Of a stretch of DNA of 39,552 nucleotides, positions 15,775-22,813 are shown piece by piece. Every line of letters starts with the position of its first letter. Position 1 is the first letter of the stretch. The notes under the pieces were generated by a model. It was not told the origin of the DNA. It saw only the letters and a program-made list of their open reading frames with translations, and made no database searches. Source of the stretch: Siculibacillus sp. (lineage in GTDB: Bacteria; Pseudomonadota; Alphaproteobacteria; Rhizobiales; Ancalomicrobiaceae); contig JAOTSD010000035.1 in NCBI GenBank assembly GCA_030247555.1, positions 1 through 39,552 on the forward strand, in the 5' to 3' direction. A program made the position numbers and the translations under genes.

Positions 15775-16449
15775 TCAGGCGCTGGTCGCCACCATCGCCG
15801 TGGTGATCGCCGCGAAGTGGCAGAACACCGCCGAGACGACGAAGCCGTGCCAGATGGCGTTGTGGAACTTGAGGCTCTTCCACAGATAGAAGGCGATGCC
15901 GGAGATGTAGAGCCCGCCGCCGACCGCCACCAACACCACGGAGGCCGTCGGCAACGACCGGTTCATCGGTTCGATCGCCGCCAACACCACCAAGCCGAGC
16001 AGCACGTAGGCGATGATCGACAGCTTGTCGAAGCGCCCCGGCAGCGCCAGCTTGACGATGATGCCGACGACCGCGCCGGTCCACACCACGATCGCCAGCG
16101 TCCAGGCCCAGACACCGTCGTCGAAGAGCGTGATCAACGGCGTGTAGGTGCCGGCGATCATCAGATAGATCGCCGAATGGTCGAAACGGCGCAGGATCCA
16201 CTTCAGGTCCGACGCGGGAACGAGATTGTAGGCACAGGAGAAGCCCAGCATCGCCAGCAACGCGAAACCGTAGACGATCGTCGCGGTGATCTCGACGCCG
16301 CCGTGGCGGGCGACGACGAGACCGATCAGCACCGCCAACCCGACGATCGCCGCCAAGATGGCGATGGCGTGGATCAGGCCGTCGGCGATCAACTCGCCCT
16401 CGCTGAACGGGCGCTTGCGCAGACGCGGATGATCGGACGGCAATGGCAT
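15775..16449 (-). CDS. Hemolysin III / PAQR family membrane protein
   Basis: The 224-residue product has seven predicted transmembrane segments. It carries the family motifs RRFDHSAIYLMIAGTYTP, LWKSLKFHNAIWHGFVV and CHFAA near the C-terminus, where His and Asp residues form the metal site of PAQR/Hly-III proteins. The biochemical role of bacterial members is unclear; some are linked to membrane fluidity or lipid hydrolysis. It lies inside the flagellar region but has no known flagellar task. It converges with the flgN-like gene. Confidence 0.9.
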   Translation of the reverse strand: MPLPSDHPRLRKRPFSEGELIADGLIHAIAILAAIVGLAVLIGLVVARHGGVEITATIVYGFALLAMLGFSCAYNLVPASDLKWILRRFDHSAIYLMIAGTYTPLITLFDDGVWAWTLAIVVWTGAVVGIIVKLALPGRFDKLSIIAYVLLGLVVLAAIEPMNRSLPTASVVLVAVGGGLYISGIAFYLWKSLKFHNAIWHGFVVSAVFCHFAAITTAMVATSA

Positions 16450-16922
16450 GGTTCCCTCCGGAGCGGTTCGAGTTCCCGTCCCATCGGACCGAGGATCGCC
16501 TCGCTTGATCGTCGCGCCGCGCCGGCGGACGAGTCATGTTCGAGCGAACCATGCTCCCGCGCGCGGTGCAAGTCGAAGCTCGTCCATCCCGATGGCGACA
16601 TTGCGGCCGGCGCGACGCCAGCCGCCCCCCCGGCGCGACGTCGATCGCCTCGACCGTCGTGTGCCCAAGGGAAAGCCGAGTCCCGATCGGCGTCGCGACC
16701 TCGCGTCGAGTCATGCGACAAGCTTTGAGCGAGTCGTCCTTCAGTCGAGACCGGCGCGGCCTTAACGAATTCTCCGGTGAACGATTCACCATGTCGACGA
16801 ATAGCTGTGATCCGAACGCTCTCATATGGTTCGGGAAGAAAATTCTTTACCGTTGATTCAATCCGGTTGTGGACCATGGCAGGACACCAGATCCAGGGCC
16901 GGGAGAGCCCGAGGAGTCGTCA
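16450..16922. other. Intergenic region between the hemolysin III gene and the FlaG-like gene
   Basis: These 473 nt hold no convincing gene. The right-hand part is less GC-rich than its surroundings and contains CTTAACG (16761-16767) and a stretch rich in A/T near 16830-16860, where promoter activity for the FlaG-like gene would be expected. No sigma-54 match or clear terminator was found. Confidence 0.5.
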
Positions 16923-17291
16923 ATGGAAACCGGAGCCATCAGACCCTACGCGGCGATCGTTCATGATCCACCGCATCGGCGCGACGAAATCGCAGGTTCT
17001 GCCGCCGCGACCGAGCTTCCCGTCGAGAAGACGGTGCGCGCCGCCCGTGCCGCCGAAGCCGGCACCTCCGCCGGAGACCGCGGAGCCGGCCGCGAACGCG
17101 ACGACCGCCCGGCGATCAAGACCGGATTCGAGCGCGATCTCGCCAGCGGGTCGATCGTCTACCGCTGGACCGACGAGGTCATCGACCGCGTCATCCTCGA
17201 GATCCCCCGCTCCGACAAGATCCGTTCGCGCCAAGCCTACGAGGACCACGCCCCGCAGAGCGACGGCCAGTCCCTCGACCGCTCGGTGTGA
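16923..17291 (+). CDS. FlaG-like small protein upstream of the flagellins
   Basis: The 122-residue product has a variable, Ala/Arg/Glu-rich N-terminal half. Its C-terminal block has FERDLASGSIVYRW followed by TDEVIDRVILEIPRSDKIRS. This block resembles the end of FlaG proteins, where a residue pattern of the type VxDxxTGEVIRQIP is conserved. FlaG proteins affect filament length or assembly in other bacteria. I placed the start at METGAIRPY after GAGGAG; an earlier in-frame ATG lacks a good ribosome-binding site. It is followed by a terminator and then the first flagellin. The assignment is by pattern and location. Confidence 0.6.
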   Translation: METGAIRPYAAIVHDPPHRRDEIAGSAAATELPVEKTVRAARAAEAGTSAGDRGAGRERDDRPAIKTGFERDLASGSIVYRWTDEVIDRVILEIPRSDKIRSRQAYEDHAPQSDGQSLDRSV

Positions 17292-17351
17292 CCCTCCGCG
17301 ACGACGGGTCCCGCCCCCGCCGTCGCTCGCCGCCGGAACGGCTCCCATCCG

Positions 17352-17379
17352 CCTTCGCGATCCGTCGCGAGGGCTTTTT
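17352..17379 (+). terminator. Intrinsic terminator after the FlaG-like gene
   Basis: CCTTCGCGA and TCGCGAGGG pair around a TCCG loop and are followed by CTTTTT, a classic rho-independent terminator. It isolates the FlaG-like gene from the flagellin transcript. Confidence 0.8.
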
Positions 17380-17457
17380 CGTGCGCTCTTCGCGTCATGG
17401 TAAACGACACGGTAAGCATAACAATTGGTTCCAGCGCATACGCTACTTCAATTCTGC

Positions 17458-17478
17458 TTAACCATCGCTCATATTAAC
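17458..17478 (+). promoter_or_regulatory. TTAACCAT and TTAAC motifs upstream of flagellin 1 (possible CtrA site)
   Basis: TTAACCAT at 17458-17465 and TTAAC at 17474-17478 lie about 115-135 nt before the flagellin start. CTTAACCAT is repeated upstream of flbT, and TTAACCATCGCTC here closely resembles a copy upstream of fliL. Spacing between the two half-sites is 12, not the 7 of the classic CtrA site. Confidence 0.4.
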
Positions 17479-17592
17479 TAAGTTCCTTATGGTTTCATTG
17501 AATTTTGGACGACAGTCTCCTCTGCGTCATCTTGGTGGATGACCGCGGTTCAGGAAGGACCGACGTTACTCGATCAAGAAGGATCGATCATT

Positions 17593-18735
17593 ATGTCCAT
17601 CGCGATTTCTGCCGGCGTCCGCAATGCTCTCTCCTCGCTGCAGTCCACTGCCGAGTTGATGGGCATCACCAACCAGCATCTGGCGACCGGCCGCAAGGTG
17701 AACTCGGCCTCCGACAACGCCAAGGCCTACTTCACCGCCCAGGGTCTCAACAACCGCGCTTCCGACATCTCCAACCTCCTCGACGACATGGGTCAGGCGG
17801 TTCAGGTGCTGAAGGCGGCGGATCAGGGCATCACTTCGATCTCCAAGCTGGTCGACGCCGCCAAGGCCAAGGCCAACCAAGCTCTGCAGACCTCCGACAG
17901 CGCCGAGCGTACCAAGTACGCCGGTGAATACGGCGAGCTGCTGCAGCAGATCGAATCGGCCGCCGAGGACGCCGGCTACAACGGCAAGAACCTGCTCGGC
18001 GGCACCGGCAACGATCTCTCGGTCATCTTCAACGAGACCTCGACCAGCAAGCTGAAGGTGACGGCCGTCGACTACACCGACGCGTCCAACCTCGGCCTCG
18101 ACACGACCATCTATTCGGGTGCCGGCACGACCTTCGGCGCCGACACCGCCGAGACGACCGACGCCGGCTCCGCCGACGGCGATTATCTCGAGTTCGTGGT
18201 GACCACCGACTCCGGTTCGACCACCTATCAGGTCGACCTGACCGACGCCGACACCATCAAGGACGTCGTCGACAAGGTGAACGCCGCCACCAACGGTGAC
18301 GTTCAGGCCAGCTACGACGAATCCACCGGCCAGATCAGCTACGCTTCGGCGAACAGCTTCACCGTCGCCCACAACGACAGCTCCGATGCCGCCGTCGCCG
18401 GCACCAAGCTGACCGTCACGGCGGCCTCGGCCTCGGTGAGCTTCGGCTCGGACGCCCAGATCAACGCCGTCCTCAAGGCGTTGACCGCGGCTCAGAACGA
18501 CCTGCGCGCCCAGTCCTCGACCTTCGGCACCAGCCTGTCGACGGTCCAGACCCGCCAGGACTTCGCCAAGAACATCATCAACGTCCTGCAGACCGGCGCC
18601 GACAAGCTGACGCTCGCCGACACCAACGAGGAAGGCGCCAACCTCCTCGCCCTGCAGACCCAGCAGGCTCTGTCGACCAAGGCCCTGTCGCTCTCCGCGC
18701 AGGCCGGCCAGCAGGTCCTCCAGCTCCTCGGCTGA
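17593..18735 (+). CDS. Flagellin, first of three tandem copies
   Basis: The 380-residue product has the flagellin D0/D1 N-terminal region (SAGVRNALSSLQSTAELMG, HLATGRKVNSASDNAKAYFT, DDMGQAVQVLKAADQGITSI) and the matching C-terminus LSLSAQAGQQVLQLLG. The middle (about 175-290) is a beta-rich outer domain containing TYQVDLTDADTIKDVVDKVN and ASYDESTGQISYAS. I chose the start MSIAISAGV with AAGGA upstream; the 18 extra residues of a longer reading are not flagellin-like. It is somewhat more divergent than the next two copies in the N-terminus and leader. It forms the filament after export through the type III gate. Confidence 0.95.
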   Translation: MSIAISAGVRNALSSLQSTAELMGITNQHLATGRKVNSASDNAKAYFTAQGLNNRASDISNLLDDMGQAVQVLKAADQGITSISKLVDAAKAKANQALQTSDSAERTKYAGEYGELLQQIESAAEDAGYNGKNLLGGTGNDLSVIFNETSTSKLKVTAVDYTDASNLGLDTTIYSGAGTTFGADTAETTDAGSADGDYLEFVVTTDSGSTTYQVDLTDADTIKDVVDKVNAATNGDVQASYDESTGQISYASANSFTVAHNDSSDAAVAGTKLTVTAASASVSFGSDAQINAVLKALTAAQNDLRAQSSTFGTSLSTVQTRQDFAKNIINVLQTGADKLTLADTNEEGANLLALQTQQALSTKALSLSAQAGQQVLQLLG

Positions 18736-18760
18736 TCGCCGTCGAAGATGTGGATGTCGA

Positions 18761-18795
18761 GACGGGCGGGGACCTTCCCCGCCCGTCTTCGTTTT
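18761..18795 (+). terminator. Terminator after flagellin 1
   Basis: GACGGGCGGGG (18761-18771) and CCCCGCCCGTC (18777-18787) form a perfect 11-bp stem with a 5-nt loop, followed by TTCGTTTT. The same stem recurs after the other two flagellin genes. Confidence 0.85.
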
Positions 18796-18988
18796 CGCCC
18801 GTCGAGAGCCGTCCCGGGCCCCTCAGTCGCCATTAACCGGCGACGGGGGGTGAGTAACGTTTTCGAAACCATATTGACGGCGACGACTTGTCGACGACAT
18901 GCCGAACGTCAGTTTTCGTGAAATTCTTCGCCATCGAATCTTTGGCTTTGAAAATTTTCGACGTCGGTGTCAATGCGGACCCGACATG

Positions 18989-19010
18989 TTTACGCTCCAT
19001 TAGGGTTACC
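18989..19010 (+). promoter_or_regulatory. Conserved promoter-region element of flagellin 2
   Basis: A block with core CTCCATTAGGGTTA, preceded by TTTACG, begins 105 nt before the ATG. A nearly identical block is found 101 nt before the start of flagellin 3. Conservation at matched distance points to a promoter or operator. It does not match the sigma-54 consensus and I could not assign it to a known sigma factor. Confidence 0.45.
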
Positions 19011-19093
19011 CCGGCAAGATGTCATCGACGAGCTGAGTAGCGCTCGCCCTTCCAGGATGGAGGGGACAGACCCAGGATCGGGAGTTAGTACAC

Positions 19094-20245
19094 ATGTCTG
19101 GTATCGTTCTTTCCGCCTCCGTCCGGCAGAACCTGCTGTCGCTGCAGTCCTCGGCGGACATGCTCGGCACTGTTCAGAACCGTCTGGCCACCGGCCGCAA
19201 GGTCAACTCCGCCCTCGACAATCCGAAGTCGTTCTTCACCGCTTCGGCGCTGTCGAACCGCGCCTCGGACCTCGGCAATCTGCTCGACGACATGGGTCAG
19301 TCGATCCAGGTGCTGAAGGCGGCGGATCAGGGCATCACCTCGATCTCCAAGTTGATCGACAGCGCCAAGGGCAAGGCCAATCAAGCGCTCTCCACCGCCT
19401 CGACCGACGCCGCCACCCGCTCGAAGTACGCCGCCGAGTACGGTGAGATCCTCAAGCAGATCGAAGCGACCGCCACGGACTCCGGCTACAACGGCAAGAA
19501 CCTGCTCGCCGGCACCGGCAACGACCTCTCGGTCATCTTCAACGAAGATTCGACCAACAAGCTGAAGGTCACCGCCGTCGACTACACCGACTCGAGCAAC
19601 ATCGGCCTCGACACGACCATCTATTCCGGCTCCGGCACGACCTTCGCCGCCGACACGCCCGAGACGACGGACGCCGGCTCCGCCGACGGCGACTACCTCG
19701 AATTCGTGGTGACCACCGGTTCCGGCTCGACCACCTATCAGATCGACCTGACCGACGCCGACACCATCAAGGACGTCGTCGACCGCGTGAACTCGGCCAC
19801 CACCGGGGACGTCCAGGCGAGCTACGACGAAGTCACCGGCCAGATCACCTACGCCTCGTCGAACAGCTTCACCGTCGCTCACAACGACAGCTCCGACGCC
19901 GCCGTCGCCGGCTCCAAGCTCACCGCCACCCCGGCCTCCGCTTCGGTCAGCTTCGCCACTGACGCCCAGATCAACGCCGTCCTCAAGGCGCTGTCGTCCG
20001 CCCAGAACGAGCTGCGCGCCCAGTCGTCGACCTTCGGCACCAACCTGTCGACGGTGCAGATCCGCCAGGACTGGACGAAGAACATGATCAACACCCTGCA
20101 GACCGGTTCGGACAAGCTGACGCTCGCCGACACCAACGAGGAAGGCGCCAACCTCCTCGCCCTGCAGACCCAGCAGGCGCTGTCCTCCAAGGCCCTGTCG
20201 CTCTCCGCGCAGGCCGGCCAGCAGGTGCTCCAGCTCCTCGGCTGA
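19094..20245 (+). CDS. Flagellin, second of three tandem copies
   Basis: The 383-residue product begins SGIVLSASVRQNLLSLQSS, continues with NRLATGRKVNSALDNPKSFF and ends LSLSAQAGQQVLQLLG, the D0/D1 regions that polymerise to form the filament core. The central outer domain carries TYQIDLTDADTIKDVVDRVN and ASYDEVTGQITYASS and is unusually similar to the other two copies. It has exactly the same length as flagellin 3. The ribosome-binding site is CGGGAG with a rather long spacer to the ATG. Confidence 0.96.
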   Translation: MSGIVLSASVRQNLLSLQSSADMLGTVQNRLATGRKVNSALDNPKSFFTASALSNRASDLGNLLDDMGQSIQVLKAADQGITSISKLIDSAKGKANQALSTASTDAATRSKYAAEYGEILKQIEATATDSGYNGKNLLAGTGNDLSVIFNEDSTNKLKVTAVDYTDSSNIGLDTTIYSGSGTTFAADTPETTDAGSADGDYLEFVVTTGSGSTTYQIDLTDADTIKDVVDRVNSATTGDVQASYDEVTGQITYASSNSFTVAHNDSSDAAVAGSKLTATPASASVSFATDAQINAVLKALSSAQNELRAQSSTFGTNLSTVQIRQDWTKNMINTLQTGSDKLTLADTNEEGANLLALQTQQALSSKALSLSAQAGQQVLQLLG

Positions 20246-20273
20246 TCGACCGCATCCATATCCCGATCTTCGA

Positions 20274-20302
20274 GACGGGCGGGGCCTCCCCGCCCGTCTT
20301 TT
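20274..20302 (+). terminator. Terminator after flagellin 2
   Basis: GACGGGCGGGG (20274-20284) and CCCCGCCCGTC (20288-20298) form an 11-bp stem with a CCT loop, followed by TTTT. The stem sequence is identical to that after flagellin 1. Confidence 0.88.
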
Positions 20303-20394
20303 CGCGTTCGTCCCCGCCCCCCGCGAGGGAGCGGCCGCGCCGGGCGCACCGAGGAAAAAGAATATCACCAAGGGCTTCCGCACCTTCGGCCGAA

Positions 20395-20416
20395 TTTACT
20401 CTCCATTAAGGTTAAC
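20395..20416 (+). promoter_or_regulatory. Conserved promoter-region element of flagellin 3
   Basis: A block with core CTCCATTAAGGTTA, preceded by TTTACT, matches the element upstream of flagellin 2 and lies 101 nt before the GTG start. A shared CCCTTCC (20451-20457) also occurs in both leaders, 45-47 nt before the start codon. Confidence 0.45.
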
Positions 20417-20495
20417 GAAGCATGATGGCTCCATGAAGTGAAGCAACACTCCCTTCCGAATCGGCAGGGACCCATCAGAAACGGGAGTGAGATCG

Positions 20496-21647
20496 GTGTC
20501 CGATATCGTTCTTTCCGCCTCCGTCCGGCAGAACCTGTTGTCGCTGCAGTCGACGGCTGACATGCTCGGGACGGTTCAGAACCGCTTGGCCACCGGCCGC
20601 AAGGTCAACTCGGCGCTCGACAACCCGAAGTCGTTCTTCACCGCTTCCGGTCTGTCGAACCGCGCTTCCGACCTGAACAACCTGCTCGACGACATGGGTC
20701 AGTCGATCCAGGTGTTGAAGGCGGCGGATCAGGGCATCACCTCGATCTCCAAGCTGGTCGACACCGCCAAGGGCAAGGCCACCCAAGCCCTTTCGACTTC
20801 GGCGTCCGACGCCTCGACCCGCGCCAAGTACGCCGCCGAGTACGGCGAGATCCTCAAGCAGATCGAGGCGACCGCCAAGGACTCCGGCTACAACGGCAAG
20901 AACCTGCTCGCCGGCACGGGCAACGATCTCTCGGTCATCTTCAACGAGGATTCGACCAACAAACTGAAGATCATGGCCGTCGACTACACCGACGCGACGG
21001 CGATCGGCCTCGACTCGACCATCTATTCGGGCTCCGGCACGACCTTCGGCGCCGACACGCCCGAGACCACCGACGCCGGCTCCGCCGACGGCGACTATCT
21101 CCAGTTCGTGGTGACCACCGCCTCCGGCTCGACCACTTATCAGGTCGACCTCACCGACGCCGACACGATCAATGACGTCGTCGACAAGGTGAACGCCGCC
21201 ACCAACGGCGACATCCAGGCGAGCTACGACGAGGTCTCCGGCCAGGTCACCTACGCTTCGGCCAACAGCTTCACCGTCGCCCACAACGACTCCACCGACA
21301 GCGCCGTCGCCGGCTCCTCGCTCATCGCCACCCCGGCTTCCGCCTCGGTCAGCTTCGCCACCGACGCCCAGATCAACGCCGTCCTCAAGGCGCTGTCGGC
21401 GGCTCAGAACGAGTTGCGCTCGCAGTCCTCGACCTTCGGCACCAACCTGTCGACGGTGCAGATCCGCCAAGACTGGACCAAGAACATGATCAACACCCTG
21501 TCGACCGGCGCCGACAAGCTGACGCTCGCAGACACCAACGAGGAAGGCGCCAACCTGCTGGCCCTGCAGACCCAGCAGTCGCTGTCCTCCAAGGCCCTGT
21601 CGCTCTCCGCGCAGGCCGGCCAGCAGGTGCTCCAGCTCCTCGGCTGA
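20496..21647 (+). CDS. Flagellin, third of three tandem copies (GTG start)
   Basis: The 383-residue product is close to flagellin 2 along its whole length: SDIVLSASVRQNLLSLQST, NRLATGRKVNSALDNPKSFF, the central TYQVDLTDADTINDVVDKVN and the terminal LSLSAQAGQQVLQLLG. I placed the start at the GTG at 20496, because the length (383) and the CGGGAG-to-start arrangement then match flagellin 2. A GTG three codons upstream overlaps the ribosome-binding site. A GTG start suggests weaker translation than for copies 1 and 2. Confidence 0.95.
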   Translation: MSDIVLSASVRQNLLSLQSTADMLGTVQNRLATGRKVNSALDNPKSFFTASGLSNRASDLNNLLDDMGQSIQVLKAADQGITSISKLVDTAKGKATQALSTSASDASTRAKYAAEYGEILKQIEATAKDSGYNGKNLLAGTGNDLSVIFNEDSTNKLKIMAVDYTDATAIGLDSTIYSGSGTTFGADTPETTDAGSADGDYLQFVVTTASGSTTYQVDLTDADTINDVVDKVNAATNGDIQASYDEVSGQVTYASANSFTVAHNDSTDSAVAGSSLIATPASASVSFATDAQINAVLKALSAAQNELRSQSSTFGTNLSTVQIRQDWTKNMINTLSTGADKLTLADTNEEGANLLALQTQQSLSSKALSLSAQAGQQVLQLLG

Positions 21648-21670
21648 TCGATCCGGATCGGATGTTCGTC

Positions 21671-21699
21671 GAAACGGGCGGGGCTTCCCCGCCCGTTTC
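21671..21699 (+). terminator. Terminator after flagellin 3
   Basis: GAAACGGGCGGGG and CCCCGCCCGTTTC form a perfect 13-bp stem with a 3-nt loop, a variant of the hairpin after the other two flagellins. The tail is only weakly T-rich. Confidence 0.75.
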
Positions 21700-21726
21700 G
21701 CCGTTTCGGCCGCCGTCAACCCGGCC

Positions 21727-21734
21727 TTAACCAT
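21727..21734 (+). promoter_or_regulatory. TTAACCAT motif upstream of flbT (possible CtrA half-site)
   Basis: CTTAACCAT starting at 21726 is identical to the motif upstream of flagellin 1. It lies about 70 nt before the flbT ATG. The octamer equals the CtrA half-site of Caulobacter. Confidence 0.4.
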
Positions 21735-21802
21735 GCCGGCGCGATGATGTTGCTTCGGTGGGATGATCCCCCTCCCATGCCCTTGGCGATCGACGAGGTT
21801 CC

Positions 21803-22219
21803 ATGTCTCTCAAGGTCGAACTGAAACCGGGCGAGAAGATCATCATCGGCGAATCGTTGATCACCAACGACCACCAGCGCACTCGCCTGTTCATCGAAGG
21901 CAACGCGCCGATCCTCCGCGAGAAGGACATCCTCTCGCCTTCGACCGCCGACACTCCGGCCAAGCGCATCTATCTCATCGTCCAGCTCATGTATCTTGCA
22001 CGTAACGTCGAGAAGCTGCAGGATGAGTATTTCACCGCGATCAACGAATTCATTCTTGCTTCCCCGAGTTCCATCGGTTACATTACCGACGTCAGCAAGA
22101 ATATCTTGAGCGGGAACCTCTACAAGGCGCTCAAGGGCGCAAAACTACTGATCGAACATGAAAGGCGTCTGATCGATCATGTATCAGCAAGCGGCACAGG
22201 CCTATCGTCAGGCCAATAA
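21803..22219 (+). CDS. flbT: Flagellin mRNA regulator FlbT
   Basis: FlbT binds the 5' leader of flagellin mRNA and promotes its decay in Caulobacter, coupling flagellin output to hook completion. In some rhizobia it acts positively. The 138-residue product has the family sequence VELKPGEKIIIGESLITNDH, then RTRLFIEGNAPILREKDI, then IYLIVQLMYLARNVEKLQDE. Length matches the family. The final 41 nt overlap flaF in another frame, so the pair is coupled. It is next to its expected targets, the flagellin genes. Confidence 0.95.
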   Translation: MSLKVELKPGEKIIIGESLITNDHQRTRLFIEGNAPILREKDILSPSTADTPAKRIYLIVQLMYLARNVEKLQDEYFTAINEFILASPSSIGYITDVSKNILSGNLYKALKGAKLLIEHERRLIDHVSASGTGLSSGQ

Positions 22220-22541
22220 GACCGTCGCCAATCCGCGCGACCTCGAGTCCGGTCTGCTCCTTCGCGCCGCCGCCCGTCTCCAGGCGATCGCCGACGACTG
22301 GGCGAAGAACGAGAAGGATCTCGATCAGGCGCTGACCTTCAATCGCAAGCTGTGGACCATCCTCGTCTCCTTCGCCACCGGCGAGAACAGCGAGCTTCCG
22401 CACGAGCTCAAGGAGAACATCGCCAATCTGGCGACCTTCATCTTCAAGCGGACGATGGAAACGTTGATCGAACCGGCGCCGGAGAAGCTCGGGATCCTCA
22501 TCAGCATCAACCGGTCGATCGCCGCCGGCCTGCGCAACTGA
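22179..22541 (+). CDS. flaF: Flagellar biosynthesis regulator FlaF
   Basis: FlaF promotes flagellin synthesis and secretion and acts opposite to FlbT. The 120-residue product begins MYQQAAQAYRQANKTVANPR, followed by the conserved DLESGLLLRAAARLQAI, FNRKLWTILVSFATGENSEL and LPHELKENIANLATFIFKRT. It overlaps flbT by 41 nt. It converges with flgL; the 272 nt between them hold no recognised gene or clear terminator. Confidence 0.95.
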   Translation: MYQQAAQAYRQANKTVANPRDLESGLLLRAAARLQAIADDWAKNEKDLDQALTFNRKLWTILVSFATGENSELPHELKENIANLATFIFKRTMETLIEPAPEKLGILISINRSIAAGLRN

Positions 22542-22813
22542 GCCCGGCCACCGACGGACCTTCGAAGTCGATGACCGACCGGCGGGAGAACGCCCTCCCC
22601 GCCGGTCTCGCGTATCTGCCGGATGGAACGCCCGAAGCCGAGGCCCGGCCGTCCGGCCCGATCGTCCCGGGAATGTCCCGCCCCTTCCCTCACCGCGGGT
22701 CGGCGTTCGGCTGTCCCGGCACACCCCCCACTTCGGCTCGCGCGAGAAGGGACCTCCCCCAGCGATGTTCCGAACCAGTCGGACGGCCGAGCGGCCGGCG
22801 CGGGATCTCTCGA

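Larger units (their letters stand above)
17292..17592. other. Leader and promoter region of the first flagellin
   Basis: These 301 nt contain a terminator (17352-17379) and then an AT-rich stretch from about 17400. The latter holds CTTAACCAT (17457-17465) and a second TTAAC (17474-17478). No sigma-54 promoter was found here. The flagellin ribosome-binding site is AAGGA about 9 nt before the ATG at 17593. Confidence 0.6.

Noticed and set aside
17292-17592. Sigma-54 promoter for the first flagellin
   Set aside because: No GG-N10-GC pair with acceptable flanks was found, although Caulobacter flagellin genes are known to use RpoN. The same holds for flagellins 2 and 3.
18989-19010. Flagellar sigma-28 promoter for flagellin 2 or 3
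   Set aside because: The conserved block does not show the TAAA-N15-GCCGATAA pattern at correct spacing, so no sigma factor is assigned.
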